From the NCBI GenBank assembly GCA_032690845.1, contig CM064417.1, positions 11,996,501 through 12,060,500 on the forward strand: DNA of 64,000 bases, given 5' to 3'. A model generated the notes under the pieces. The model was not told the DNA's origin and made no database searches. It saw only the letters and a program-made list of their open reading frames with translations. Each line of letters opens with the position of its first letter. Position 1 is the stretch's first letter. Made by a program: the position numbers and the translations under genes. This stretch comes from Eleusine coracana subsp. coracana (lineage: Eukaryota > Streptophyta > Magnoliopsida > Poales > Poaceae). Shown piece after piece: positions 21,918-32,578 of the stretch.

Positions 21918-22522
21918 ATGATATCATTCACATAGATTTGGCACACAAAGAGATCCTTCCCTACATGTCTTGTGAACAAGGTGCTATCAATGCTTCCAAT
22001 CTTGAAACCATTCTTCAGAAGGAAGTTCCTCAAGTGTTCATACCATGCCCTTGGTGCTTGCTTGAGGCCATAGAGAGCTTTCTTCAATTTGTACACATGT
22101 TTTGGATGTTTAGGGTCCTCAAACCCCGGAGGTTGTTTCACATAGACTTTCTTATTGATCTCTCCATTCAAGAAGGCACTTTTGACATCCATTTGAAAGA
22201 ACTTGAAGCCATTGTATGATGCATAGGCAAGTAAGATCTGAATTGCTTCAAGACTGGCCACGGGAGCAAAAGTTTCTTCAAAGTCAATACCTGCCACTTG
22301 AGAATACCCCTTGGCCACTAGACGAGCCTTGTTCTTGACAATTTCTCCTTTCTCATCTTGCTTGTTCTTAAAGACCCACTTGGTGCCAACCACATTATGA
22401 TTCTTGCGCCTCTCAACCAATTTCCATACTTTGCATCTCTTGAAGTTGTTCAGTTCTTCTTGCATGGCCATAACCCATTTTTGATCATCCATAGCTTCAT
22501 CAATTGTTGTAGGTTCAATCAT
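21918..22522 (-). pseudogene. copia reverse transcriptase, N-terminal and catalytic part
   Basis: The minus-strand frame encodes MIEPTTIDEAMDDQKWVMAM, NHNVVGTKWVFKNKQDEKG, ARLVAKGYSQVAGIDFEETF and FFQMDVKSAFLNGEI (first catalytic Asp). It continues with KKALYGLKQAPRAWYE and CQIYVNDII. The last should be YVDDI; the codon at 21926-21928 is AAT (Asn), so the second active-site motif has lost an Asp. The gypsy insertion follows directly. The family is RVT_2 of Ty1/copia. It is inactive on both counts. Confidence 0.95.
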
Positions 22523-23154
22523 GAAGACGAAAGAGAAGTTCTCAATTGCAACATTTGCCTCCTCATCATTTTTTCACTCACATAGTTGGGTTTGTATTGA
22601 TTTCTCCTTGTCCTAACTCCTTGAGATGGACTCCCAATGATCCAGTCACGTGAGTGATCCTTGTTGATGGCCTTGGGTCTAGGATGGTGTTCTTCTTGAG
22701 TGGGAGGAGCTCTAGGTGAGGTATCTTGTGCATCATGGATTGCTCGTTCTCTTCAGATATGAGTGTCTTGGATTCTTAGTGAGGTGGGAGAATCACTCAT
22801 ATGCTTTGTTGTTCTGGAGCTAGAGCTTGGTAAGGATGTGGGGCTGTTGTGTGAAGAGCTTGGAGAAGTGGCTCAATGTGACGTATGTGAGGGGGCTTAG
22901 GGCTCACTTCTCTCGGGTTCCCTCATGGGTAGGCGGATGCACTCTCAATGAGTCTTGGGAGGGGCTAGTGGAAGAGGCTATGACATCTTGGTTTGGTTCT
23001 TGCACCTCGGAGGAAGAGGTTGGTTGAGGTGGTGGAGTTGAGGGCTCATCAATATTACCATCATTGGCCTCGTGAGGTAAAACCTCGCCCACGGGCATGT
23101 TTCTCAAGGCTTCCCTCATAGGCTCATCTCCAATGTTCACTTCGTGAAATTCAT
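22523..23154 (-). other. copia integrase to RT linker, decayed
   Basis: Acidic, Pro/Ser-rich linker: the frame 23209-22904 gives EVNIGDEPMREAL and PPPQPTSSSEVQEPNQD, followed by stops and a frame change toward RSRDWIIG, then the RT start. It is a normal position for the variable region between integrase and RT. No domain is recognised. Confidence 0.7.
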
Positions 23155-24753
23155 CTACTTTATGTGAACCATTTGACTCATCAAATTGTACATCATAAGA
23201 TTCTTCCATGCATCTGAGTTGTAGACCCGATATGCTTTAGAAGTCCCTGAATACCCAACAAGAATTCCTTCATCACATCTGCTCTCAAATTGCCTGGGCT
23301 TCCTCCTCTTTTTGAGAATGTAACAAGTGCAGCCAAACACCTGAATATAGGAAACATTGGGTTTCCGTCCAACCAATAGCTCATATGGTGTCTTCTTCAA
23401 CAACTGGTGAAGGTAGACATGGTTTGAGGTGTAGCAAGCTGTGTTGATTGCTTCAGCCCAAAACCTCTCATGAGTTCCATACTCATCCAACCTGGCACGA
23501 GCAAGGGTGATTAGTGTCTTGTTCTTCCTCTTCACTACTCCATTTTGCTCAGGAGTATATGTAGCGAAGAATTCATGCTTGATCCCTTTCTTGTCACAAT
23601 ATTCCTTCACTGTTGTGTTCTTGAACTCAGTCCCATTGTCACTCCTTATCTTCACAATGCTAGCCTTGAATTCATTTTTTGCTCTCCTTGCAAACTTTCT
23701 AAAGATGTCACTTGCTTGAGACTTGTCCACAAGAAAGAATGTCCAAGTGTATCTTGTGAAGTCATCCACAATCACCAAGCAGTATAGATTCCCTCCCAGA
23801 CTCTTGTAATGTGTTGGCCCAAACAAGTCCATGTGCAAGAGCACTAGAAGATGAGATGTAGACATGAATGACTTGGTGGGGTGAGATGATGCAACTTGCT
23901 TCTCAGCCTGACAAGCACTACAAAATATGTCCTTCTCAAAGGTGACATCCTTGATTCCTTCAACTAGATTCCTCTTGACCACTTTTCTGAATTGATTCAT
24001 TCCAACATGTGCTAGTCTTCTATGCCACAACCATCCCTTTGTTGCCTTAGTGAAGAGGCAAGTGCTTGGTGGCATATTGCTTGATTTGAAGTCCGTGACA
24101 TACCAGTTCCCATGCCTCACTCCATGAAATACTAGTCCCTTCTTTGCATTTTCAATCATTGCACCATCCTCATCAAATGTGCACTTGAAACCCATGTCAC
24201 AAAGCTGACCGATAGACAGGAGGTTGAAGTTGAGGGTTTCCACAAGAAAGACCTTGGAGAGATGGAGGTCCTCAGTAATGGCCACCTTTCCTGATCCTCT
24301 GACTCTCTCTTTTGAGTTATCCCTAAAAGTCACCTTCTCACTGTCTTCGTCTTCATCAATGGTGGTGAACATGGTTGGCTTCCCAGTCATGTGTTGAGCG
24401 CACCCACTGTCAAGAATCCAATGAGTACCTCCACTCTTATAGTTGACCCTGGTGGTAGCCATAAGACAAGCACTAGAAGAAGAAGGGTTTAGTATCCGAG
24501 CATTAGTTGATTGACTTTCACTAACCTCATCATGGCGAGCCATGAGACCATCCTCATAATTAGGGATCCTTACACTTCCCTCTTGAAGTTCTCTCCTTAT
24601 AGGATAGTGTGGAGCATGATACCTCCATTGACCATGACCATCCCCCATGTGTATGTCGTCGAGGTCGATGTAGTAAAGGGGAGGATCATAGAGGCCAGTG
24701 ACATGCTCAAGTATGTGTCCCACTTGTGAGTGAAGCACAAGTATTATCTCCAT
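23155..24753 (-). pseudogene. copia protease, GAG-pre-integrase and integrase
   Basis: A 532-residue frame. The protease motif WILDSGCAQHMTG is intact at about residues 112-124. The GAG-pre-integrase zinc region includes WLWHRRLAHVGMNQF and CSACQAEKQ. The integrase core has HMDLFGPT (first Asp) and IRSDNGTEFKN (second Asp), then PEQNGVVKRKNKTL where the family has VVER, so the catalytic Glu is Lys (codon at 23530-23532). The C-terminal part keeps WAEAINTACY, YELLVGRKP and FESRCDEGILVGYS. It is the least broken frame of the composite but cannot integrate DNA. Confidence 0.95.
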
Positions 24754-25975
24754 GGCCTTCTCAATTGAGAGCTCATGCCTTCTATCGACTACCTCCTCAA
24801 GTAAAAACCCTTCTCAGGAGCTGTGATTTGGTGGAGGAGCTTGTCAATCACTTCAAGTGGAGCAATCCTCCAAAGACCTTTGAAGGAGTTTATCCTACAC
24901 ACAAGATCATAAATCCTCAAGAAAGTCACATAAAGGTCATCATTCGGATTTCTCACAACTTCGTCAACTAGAAAGAAGAACTCATGTTGTCGAGCTTAAC
25001 ACATGTGCCAGAGTCGATCTTGTGGTGGTGGAGGTGGGGGCGTTGGAGCCGTAGTGGTAAGATCGATCATCCCAAGTGATCGTGTGAGCATCGTGGTCGA
25101 CGCTCCTCTCACACCAATGCGTGGTCCACTCAAAGTGCTTGGAGTAGAACTTGATGAAGCGCCTGATGAAGAGCTTAGTGTACGTCTTGATCTGAAGGGG
25201 TTGTAGAAGCTGATGCAAGGAAATCTTCTGGAGGGATTAAAGAAGTTTGAGCTCGAAGCTACTTTCTTCCCTTTTCTTTAGGATGCTCCATTTGCCTTGG
25301 AGGTCTTCTCCCTAGTCCAGCTTGCGGTGATCTTCTCATCATCAAAGAGCAACCCAATCACATCCTCGACGAAGAGACCTTTCTCTATGATGTGATCAAG
25401 GGTGATGTAGAGGAGCTTGCTGCTAGGGAGCAAGGTGAGGATCTTCTCGACTATCACCATCTTGGGAAGCTCGAAAGTAGTTGCTTCAATCCTGTCCACC
25501 ATACCTCGCAAGCGAATAAGAGAGTCAAGTAAGTCCTTATTCTCATTAGCACAAAAAGCGAAGAACTCCTCAACAAGTGTATCAGTAGCATGACCAATAA
25601 AGGACTCACAAGCATCATCAGCACTAGTCATACTGGAAGAGCAAGCAAGATCAAGAGAGCCAACATTATCAATCATTGCATTAGGCACACTAGTAGAGTA
25701 ACCTATCAAATCGTCACTAGTAGAATCTAGGCACTCACTAGAACTAGGCACATCCACACAATCATCATTATCATATACATGATCATCGGTAAAGGTATTG
25801 GCAAAGTCCATAAGTGTGTCCATCAACTCATCCGGAATCATGATATTTAGGTAGCTTTTCAAGCGATCCTTCCATGAGCCATGACCCGACCCTAAATAGG
25901 ATGACATCCCAACTCAATACGGCCACTACTTAAGGCGGTTAAGCCCTATGATGAGCACTTGGCTCTGCTACCACT
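24754..25975 (-). pseudogene. copia gag region with PBS
   Basis: The PBS TGGTAGCAGAGCC lies next to the LTR at 25961-25973. The frame 25907-25278 starts MSSYLGSGHGSWKDRLKSYL, has an Asp/Ser-rich middle, then LRGMVDRIEATTFELPKMV and KILTLLPSSKL. The last two resemble the C-terminal half of the UBN2-type copia gag (KILRSLP motif). A second small frame at 25218-24982 and many stops follow, and no CCHC knuckle was found before the protease. This gag lacks the usual N-terminal UBN2 start that the element at 43327-53330 retains, so it may be a rearranged gag. Confidence 0.7.
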
Positions 25976-27149
25976 TGAAAGGACCGAGTGATCGAGGGGG
26001 GGGGGGGGGGGGGGGGGGAGGGGGAGTGAATCGGGAACTCGCACTATGTACCAAATTTGCCAATTCCTAAAACTGACCACTCAAAACAACTCCTACACAA
26101 TTCTAGTGATGATCACACGAGCAAGATAATGAACCTATGAAAGAAACTACAACCCAAGCATACTAGTGGATCACATAAGATAATACAACTCCTATGCAAG
26201 CTAGTGATAAAGACACGTGAAAGCAAACAACAAGCTAGCAAAGTAACCTGCCCAAGCAATGCTACAAGATAAGGAACTAGAGCACACAAGCATGAGTAGT
26301 ACAATACATACAAGGGTGAGTAATCAAGCCAATGCAACTCCTATACATGCTAATGATCAAGTATGAAAGCTAAGCACTACTAGCAAGTAAAGAAGCCTTT
26401 TCATGCAAGTCTATAAGGTAATAAACTAGAACAAGGTAATCACACAAGCATGAATAGCACGGTATATAAATACGAAAAGTAATGCATCAAAGTAAGGAGT
26501 AGAGTAAGAGATGGCTCATCATTTTTTTCCGAGGTCTCAGAAGGATGGCGCCTTCCCCTACTCCTCATTGGACCACTCCCGCTTGTCCGGTCACTATAGT
26601 TCCCAACACAAACAGATTCGTTGCTGTCCGCTGTAAGTCTCAGACAAATCATCTTAGTGACCGTACAGTCCAGTTACCAGTGATCCCTCTGTCTGGTCAC
26701 TTCGTACAGAAGCTGAAACTCCTCGTGCTCGCTTGACTTTGTTTCCTTGGCTTCTCCACTGTCACCTAGTGCCTGTGATTTCACTGAGCATCCATGCACA
26801 TTACCAACTAGTGTGACCTAAGAGACATGACCTAGATCCCCTTGATAGTCTAGTTTTTCCTATGGGCTCAAAGCCCTAACAACTAGACAAGTGTTCCCAA
26901 TACTTGCTCCATAGCTTGTCCTCAGCTTTGATCCATCTCCATCAACCCTTGGACTCCATCAAGCTCACAAGCCTCCATGCTTGTGGTCATTGTCATCAAT
27001 CGCCAAGGCCGTCATCTACAATCATCATAGAGTAGAAAAGGTTTCCTACACAAACAACACTCGTGTAAACATTAGTCACATTTCATGTTTGTCATTCATC
27101 ACCAAAACATTCATACCTCGGGATGACCTCAATGGTCATGATCCTTACA
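25976..27149 (-). repeat. 5' LTR of the copia composite, shortened
   Basis: 1174 bp, TGAAAGGACC to GATCCTTACA. A run of 23 G at 25996-26018 is followed by AGGGGGAG. Compared with the LTR at 2776 it lacks about 770 bp around 26583. This removed most of the palindromic motifs; one GTCCGGTCACTATAG remains at the join. Confidence 0.85.
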
Positions 27150-27154
27150 TCAGG

Positions 27155-27900
27155 GATTTATGGTGAGGCGAGAATGGAGGAGAAGGAGAATACATGGGAA
27201 ATCATATGAACCCTGCACAAACAAGTTGCCCTTCCTTGGTTGTTAGCGGGCGATTTCAATGAGATCCTCTTTTTGCATGAAAAGGAAGGCGGACAGCCGA
27301 GGTTGGAGGCAGCGATGGATAAATTTAGGTTGGTGATGGAGGAAAGATATCTTCATGATCTGGGATGTGTACGAGATATCTTTACTTGGCGTAATAACCA
27401 CCACATTACGTAAGTTACACTAAGGAGAGACTGGATCGTTCGATATCTAACATAGCTTGGTGATGTAAATTCCCTCTTGTTAGGGTGGTGAATGGTGAAC
27501 CGAGGCATTCGGATCACAGGCCAGTGATCATCGAAGTGGGTGAGAGGGAATTATAGAGATGGGAGGAGCCTCGGGAGATTTTGAGGAAGTTCGAAGCGCG
27601 TTAGCTGGAGGAGGAGGAGTGCACAATGAAGGTGGAGGAGGCATGGGCTGGAGCTGTGTCGGGGGTGCCTCATCCATTTTGGAGTTACAGGGTCGAGTGC
27701 TAGGGGGGCTGTGGGAGTGGGACCGATCAGTGCTGGGCAGTTTGGAGAAGAGGTTAAAGAATGCCCGACAGAAGTTACAGAGATGCAGATGTCGGGGGAT
27801 CTCTCAGGACCATGTCAATCGGGAACACATTTTGCGGTATAAATTGAGGACCAGCTACATATTTACTAGAAACAGAGAGCCCACAATGTTTGGCTACTAA
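27155..27900 (+). pseudogene. LINE ORF2: end of the endonuclease domain
   Basis: Continues the frame cut at 2164: GIYGEARMEEKENTWEII, then LPWLLAGDFNEILF (GDFN, a conserved Asp/Asn of the nuclease) and TWRNN. Stops occur near 27196 and 27413. The final motif, GEPRHSDHRPVIIEV, contains the SDH catalytic triad end and is intact. After it a Glu/Arg-rich stretch leads to the RT. This shows the nuclease was complete before the copia insertion. Confidence 0.85.
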
Positions 27901-28010
27901 AGGGAGACCGAAACACAAAATTCTTTCATGCCCTTGCCTCGTAAACAAAATGGAAAAACAACATGAAGAGGTAGATTGACGAAGGTGGGGTAGCTGTTGA
28001 AGGGGGGAGG

Positions 28011-29557
28011 TTGAAGTCCTACATCACAAATCAGTATCAAACACTTTTCCTTACCCAGGCGAAGGATGGCGTGGAGGAAGTTTTAAGGTGTGTGCAGCAC
28101 CGGGTCACCAGCGAGATGAATGAAAGCCTAACCGCTTCCTATTCAGGGGAGGGAATTTGGAAGTCTCTACAAAGCATTGGGGATCTCAAAGCCCCGGGAG
28201 GAGATGGTATACCAGTCATGTTCTATAAATGGTTTTGGAACCAAGTCAGGGATCAAGTGAAAGCTGAAGTACCAGCGGTGCTGAATGGGGAAGCCATGCC
28301 ACCCAGGCAGAACGACACAATCATTGTTCTCATCCCCAAAACAGACAACCCGGAAAGGCTAAAGGAGCTTCGGCCTATAAGTCTCTGCACAGTCCTATAT
28401 AAGCTCATATCCAAGGCAATAGCCAATCATCTTAAAGTGGTGCTGCCTGAGGTGATCTCACATTTCCAAAGTGCATTAGTACCTGACCGACTTATAACTG
28501 ACAATGTGTTGCTGGCTTATGAACTAACACACTATCTGAATAATAAGCGCAGCAGGACTTTCTGCACTTAATGTTGATCAAGATGGAATGGGGCTTTCTG
28601 CACTCAATGAACGACACTATCAAGTTAGACATGAGCAAAGCCTATGACCGGGTGGAATGGGGCTTTCTGCACTCAATGTTGATCAAGATGGGCTTCCGTA
28701 GACAATGGGTTGATCTTGTTATGAATTGTGTCTCGTCAGTGAATTATCGGATCAAGGTGAATGGTGCCTATACGGACACAATTGTTCCACAACGGGGTCT
28801 ACGGCAGGGGGATCCCCTCTCCCTCTATTTGTTTCTCTTGTGTGCATAGGGTCTATCGGCAATGTTACAGGTAGCAGAAGTAGAGAAGAAAATTGTGGGG
28901 GTTAAAGTCTGTCGGGCTGCACCTAGTGTCAACCACCTTTTCTTCGCGGATGATTCCTTAATCTTGATGCGGGCCAAAACTCAAGAAGCTGTCGAACTGA
29001 AGAGAATTCTGGAGGTGTACGAACGGGTGTCCGGCCAAATGATCAATAAAGATAAGTCATCAATTTTACTCAGCCCTAATACAGCATAAGGGGTGAGGGA
29101 ACAGATGAAACACATCCTCTCAGTCACACAAGAAAGATGGGGAGAAAGGTATTTGGGGCTCCTAGTTTCTATTGGAAGATCAAAGCGGAGAACGTTTGCT
29201 TATCTCAAACAAAAAATCTGGTGTCAGGTGCAAGGATGGCAAGAGAAAATGCTCTCTAAGGCTGGGAAGGAAATCCTTGTCAAAACAGTAGCCCAGGCCA
29301 TCCCGACATATGCAATATCGTGTTTTGACATTACCAAAATGCTCTGTGACGAGCTGAGCTTAATGGTGGGAAGGTACTGGTGGAGCCAACAAGACAAGGT
29401 TCACAAAATTCACTGGCTCAGTTGGGACAAGCTCACAAGATCAAAGAAAAAAGGAGGGCTCAGGTTTAGGGATCTACATTTATTCAATGTGGCCATGCTG
29501 GCTAGACAAGCGTGGGATTGCTCACAAATCCAGACACTCTTTGTGGGAAGGTCTTGA
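28011..29557 (+). pseudogene. LINE reverse transcriptase
   Basis: Non-LTR RT in several pieces. 28011-28571 has APGGDGIPVMFYKWFW, IVLIPKTDNPERLKELRPIS and LITDNVLLAYEL. After a scrambled 60 bases at 28558-28617 it resumes with KLDMSKAYDRVEWGF (first catalytic Asp) and PQRGLRQGDPLS. After a stop at 28847 comes HLFFADDSLIL, with an intact FADD active site. Then the thumb: KTVAQAIPTYAISCF, GRYWWSQQDK and KKKGGLRFRDLHLFN. Further stops lie at 29087 and 29555. Target-primed reverse transcription is the family role. Confidence 0.95.
28558..28617 (+). repeat. templated duplication inside the LINE RT
   Basis: 28558-28586 repeats 28663-28691 (29 bases, one mismatch) and 28585-28609 repeats 28654-28678 (25 bases, exact). 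The two copied pieces are joined and placed about 70-100 bases upstream of their source, ahead of KLDMSKAYD. They add a stop. It looks like filler synthesis during repair of a break. Confidence 0.85.
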
Positions 29558-30446
29558 AAGCAAGGTACTTCCCCAACAGTTGTATGTTGCAATGTCAACC
29601 GAGAGGTAGAATCTCCTTTTCATGGCGAAGCATCTTACAAGGAGTTGACCTGCTAAGGAAGGGGATCATATGGCGACTTGGGACGGGGTCAAGAATCAAT
29701 ATTTGGACTGATCCATGGATTCCGTGGGGAGTAACCAGGTGCCAGATTACACCGAGAGGGGCCTCCCTGCTTACGCGGGTGGAGGAGCTCATGGATCCAA
29801 TGGATGGAGGTTGGGATGAACGACTGGTGAGGGAGACATTCTGGGAGGAAGATGCCGAAGCCATCCTGTCTATCTCGATAGGGGAAGGTCTGCCGGACTG
29901 GCCACCATGGCATTTTGACTCCAAACGACTTTTTTCGGTAAAGTCAGCATATAAACTAGCTGTCCAGAACAGGGACAACAGTTCAGGCCAGGGTGCAGCA
30001 ACATCATCAGGAGGGGGAACGGCGGAGGTTGAGTTCCCGTGGTACAAGATCTAGCAAATGAAAGTTTCAAACAAAGTTCAAATGTTCTTCTGGCGGTTCA
30101 TCCACAATAGTCTCCCACTACGTGGCAATTTAACGAGGAAAGTGAAAACAGATACCACATGTCCTCTATGCAAGAGATTTGATGAGATGACTGTGGACAC
30201 CTTTTTTTCAAACGTATATTGGCTACGGAATGCTGGCGCTTCATGGCTCTGGAGGAGGTGAGATGCCAACTTGCACTTTGCAATTCAGGAAAAGAGGTGG
30301 CGCGGAAAATCTGGGCTTTGAATCCGGAACAACAAATGCGAGTGGTTGTGTGGCTGTGGCAGTGGTGGACAGCAAGAAACAAGGTTAATGCTGGTGAGAG
30401 GGTGAAAATGTACAAGATGTGTGCGGCTCAGTTGAATACCATCTGA
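29558..30446 (+). pseudogene. LINE ORF2 C-terminal zinc-binding region
   Basis: 29512-30054 encodes ILQGVDLLRKGIIWRLGTG, INIWTDPWIPWG and WHFDSKRLFSVKSAYKLA. After a stop, 30058-30261 gives NKVQMFFWRFIHNSLPLRGN and TTCPLCKRFDEMTVDTFF, a C-x2-C zinc site of the zf-RVT domain. The usual His near HLFFxC is replaced, and a frame change follows. It then reaches VVVWLWQWWTARNKVNAGE, the linker that precedes RNase H in these LINEs. Confidence 0.9.
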
Positions 30447-31033
30447 ATTCATTTAGCAAACTGACGGGGCAGGAGAAAATACAACCACACACCCAACAGC
30501 CATCGTGGAAGCAGCCGCCACCTGAAGTGTATAAACTGAACGTTGATGCAGCTTTCTCGCTTTCATCAAGGAAGGAAACCTGGGGCTATGTGGCTCGGGA
30601 TAATGCTGGAGCTATGTTGGATATGGGGGCAGGTAGTATCCAGAGAGCAAGCAGCGCCCTTCATGCTGAGGCTTTGGCTGCCTTCCAAGGCCTAGAGAGA
30701 GCAGCACAAATAGCGATGACAAGAATCATACTCGAGACTGATGCTTCCAATCTAGGATTGACGTTGACATCAAATGTGATGGATAATTGTCCCTTAGGCG
30801 CCCTGTTCAGGCAAATTCGATCTGTAATACAAACAGAATTCGTGTCTTGTTCAGTTTCGGTTTGCCCTAGAAATTGCAATAGGGTGGCTGACCGCTTGGC
30901 CAGTCACGGTGTAGCAGCCTTCATTGGTGGACATGCTTTCTGGTGCCAGACACCAAGCTTTGTAAACAATTTGGTCTTCGGCGATTTGCCTGGAGTTCGA
31001 CGTTTATAAAGTGCTTTGCTTTTCAAAAAAAAA
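30447..31033 (+). pseudogene. LINE RNase H domain and 3' end with poly(A)
   Basis: The frame ending at 31009 holds a plant-type RNase H: YKLNVDAAFS (Asp), WGYVARDNAGAML, LHAEALAAFQGLERA (Glu), IILETDASNLGLTL (Asp) and NCNRVADRLASHG. All expected acidic residues are present, so this is the best-kept domain of the LINE. Stop TAA at 31007-31009, short 3' tail, then nine A (31025-31033), the LINE terminus. The following TATTGCATATATTG should be the target duplication, but I found no match upstream in this window. Confidence 0.9.
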
Positions 31034-31063
31034 TATTGCATATATTGTATTTGACATAATCTA

Positions 31064-31560
31064 AATTTCAGCATGACAAGAAGTAAAAACAAAACAGTGC
31101 AGCATTTTCAAAGAGTTATCTTATTAAATATTATATTTAATAGGATTATTAGAGTAGTAGGATCAAATAATGTTGTGATTCACGACAGTAGCTAGTCCAG
31201 AGTTTTTGTCCTTTTGGATACCACCTATTTTCATATTGAAAAGATTCTCTCGCAGCACCTTCGTGTTCTGAAATCATTTGTCACATAACAAATCAAATTA
31301 ATCGAATATGCTAGGTATACAAGTACCTTGCAGCTGGAATCTAAGATATTAACTACACGCGATATTTTTCAACAGATGTCGTGATTCACTTCTTTCAAAC
31401 CTCTCGTAGCTTTGTAAGGCATGTCAGGAACATAAAAAAAACAATTATTGCAGTGAGACATGTATATAACACATTGGCACAGAAGAGAGATTCACAACAG
31501 GACTTACAACAACTGTGAATCATAAGAATGGATGGAACGAGAAACTAAAACAAGAAGTTT
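31064..31560. repeat. duplicated peroxidase 3' flank, distal copy
   Basis: Begins AATTTCAGCATGACAAGAAG and aligns through most of its length with 31621-31862 plus 32185-32510, with many substitutions and indels. Near its end, TTACAACAACTGTGAATCA and AAGAATGGATGGAACGAG match the sequence just after the peroxidase stop (32464-32505). It is thus a second copy of a peroxidase 3' untranslated and downstream region without its coding part. Confidence 0.7.
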
Positions 31561-31862
31561 TTTTTTACTTGTGCTTAGAGTAGAGAGTAATGGTGAAGGA
31601 CTTGTGTGTGTGATGATCTCAATTTCAGCATGACAATAAGTAAACAAACGGTGCAGAATTTTGTAAGATTTGTAAAAGATTTCATTTAATAAGTTTGTTA
31701 ATGTAATAGCAAATAATGTTGCAAATCAGGACAGTAGGCCACCAGACCCTGAGCTGCAATTTTTGTCCTTTTGGATACGATCTATTTTCTTATTTGAAAA
31801 GATTCTCATTGCCTCGCGTCATCATTTGTCATGTAACAAATCTAATTAATCAAATATGCTCA

Positions 31863-32184
31863 GCGAACGGGCCTGCAGTCGGTCTATAGTGGTTGCAGTG
31901 TCCTTATTAGTATACCACTTCAAATTCTGGGTTCCACTCTTCGTGGGAACAAATTTAGACAGACCTAGGTAAAAAGAAAAACATCCCTCGCCCCCTGCTG
32001 CTGTAGTGCCATAGTTACAGAGATATATATACGTGGCCTGCAGACGTGCATCCTGTCTGCCCCTGGACAGATACCAGTTGGGCAGGGACTTTGGGTTGTT
32101 GTCTAGTCCTGCATGGAGAAGCTTCCTTCTTCTCCTAACACAATAATACCAAAGGATGCTTTCCCCAGGACCGAGTTTTTAATG
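31863..32184 (+). mobile_element. SINE-like retroposon with 11-bp target duplication
   Basis: A 322-bp insert flanked by perfect AAATATGCTCA copies (31852-31862 and 32185-32195). Its left 100 bases include TCTATAGTGGTTGCAG and CTGGGTTCCACTC, which loosely resemble the A and B boxes of a tRNA-derived RNA polymerase III promoter. The right end has a short T-run, GAGTTTTTAATG. The duplication length and absence of inverted repeats favour LINE-mediated retroposition. The SINE family was not identified, so the class is inference. Confidence 0.55.
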
Positions 32185-32380
32185 AAATATGCTCAATGTA
32201 TAGGTATGTGGCAGCTGTGGAATCAAAGATATTAACTGCACACGTGGACATTTTTTAACAGATGTCATGACTCAGTAAGCTTCTTGTAACTTGTAAGACA
32301 TGTCAAGAAGATAATATTTTATTGCATTGAGACATGTACATATAACAGACTGGCAGGAAGACAATCCATAATAAAAGTTA

Positions 32381-32460
32381 CTCCCTCCGTATTTTTATTG
32401 TTAATGTTGCTTAGTTCAAATTTATGCTAAGCAACGTCAACAAGAAAAGATCGGAGGTAG
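32381..32460. mobile_element. Stowaway-type MITE (Tc1/mariner), 80 bp
   Basis: CTCCCTCCGTATTTTTAT at the left and its imperfect inverse, CTACCTCCGATCTTTTCTT, at the right, flanked by TA on both sides (32379-32380, 32461-32462). The interior holds a further inverted pair, TTGCTTAG and CTAAGCAA. Such short Stowaway copies are common near grass genes. It lies about 120 bases beyond the peroxidase stop codon. Confidence 0.85.
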
Positions 32461-32578
32461 TATATTACAACCAAATTAAAGCGAATCAAAAGAATGGATG
32501 CCACGAAAAAACAAAAGAAAATCTTTCGGCTCAGCTTGGTCTTCTTCCATCACGAGACGCACGTACGCGTGCATTAAC

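Larger units (their letters stand above)
2165..27149 (-). mobile_element. Sirevirus-like Ty1/copia composite, LTR-int-LTR-(int)-(LTR), on - strand
   Basis: The outer ends are TG (2165) and CA (27149) with a perfect 5-bp duplication, TCAGG, on both sides. On the minus strand the order is LTR (27149-25976), PBS, gag, protease, integrase, RT, RNase H, polypurine tracts, LTR (4730-2776), then a second PBS and 5' gag piece (2775-2323) and a remnant of a third LTR (2315-2165). This is a tandem array sharing LTRs, most of whose second internal region was deleted. The gypsy element at 7042-21917 splits the RT. The PR-IN-RT-RH order, the tRNA-Met-type PBS, several CTCCCCCT tracts near the 3' end and CCGGAC/GTCCGG palindromes in the LTRs fit the Sirevirus (Maximus/SIRE) lineage. 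That lineage call is inference from motifs. Confidence 0.85.
31621..32578. repeat. peroxidase 3' flank, proximal copy, with insertions
   Basis: The counterpart of 31064-31560, next to the peroxidase stop. It is interrupted by the SINE-like insert (31863-32184) and the Stowaway MITE (32381-32460). It should contain the peroxidase 3' untranslated region. Shared phrases include TTTTTGTCCTTTTGGATAC and ATATTAACT followed by ACACG. Confidence 0.65.

Noticed and set aside
31863..31980. Possible tRNA gene in the SINE-like insert
   Set aside because: No cloverleaf can be drawn with confidence; only loose A/B-box resemblance.
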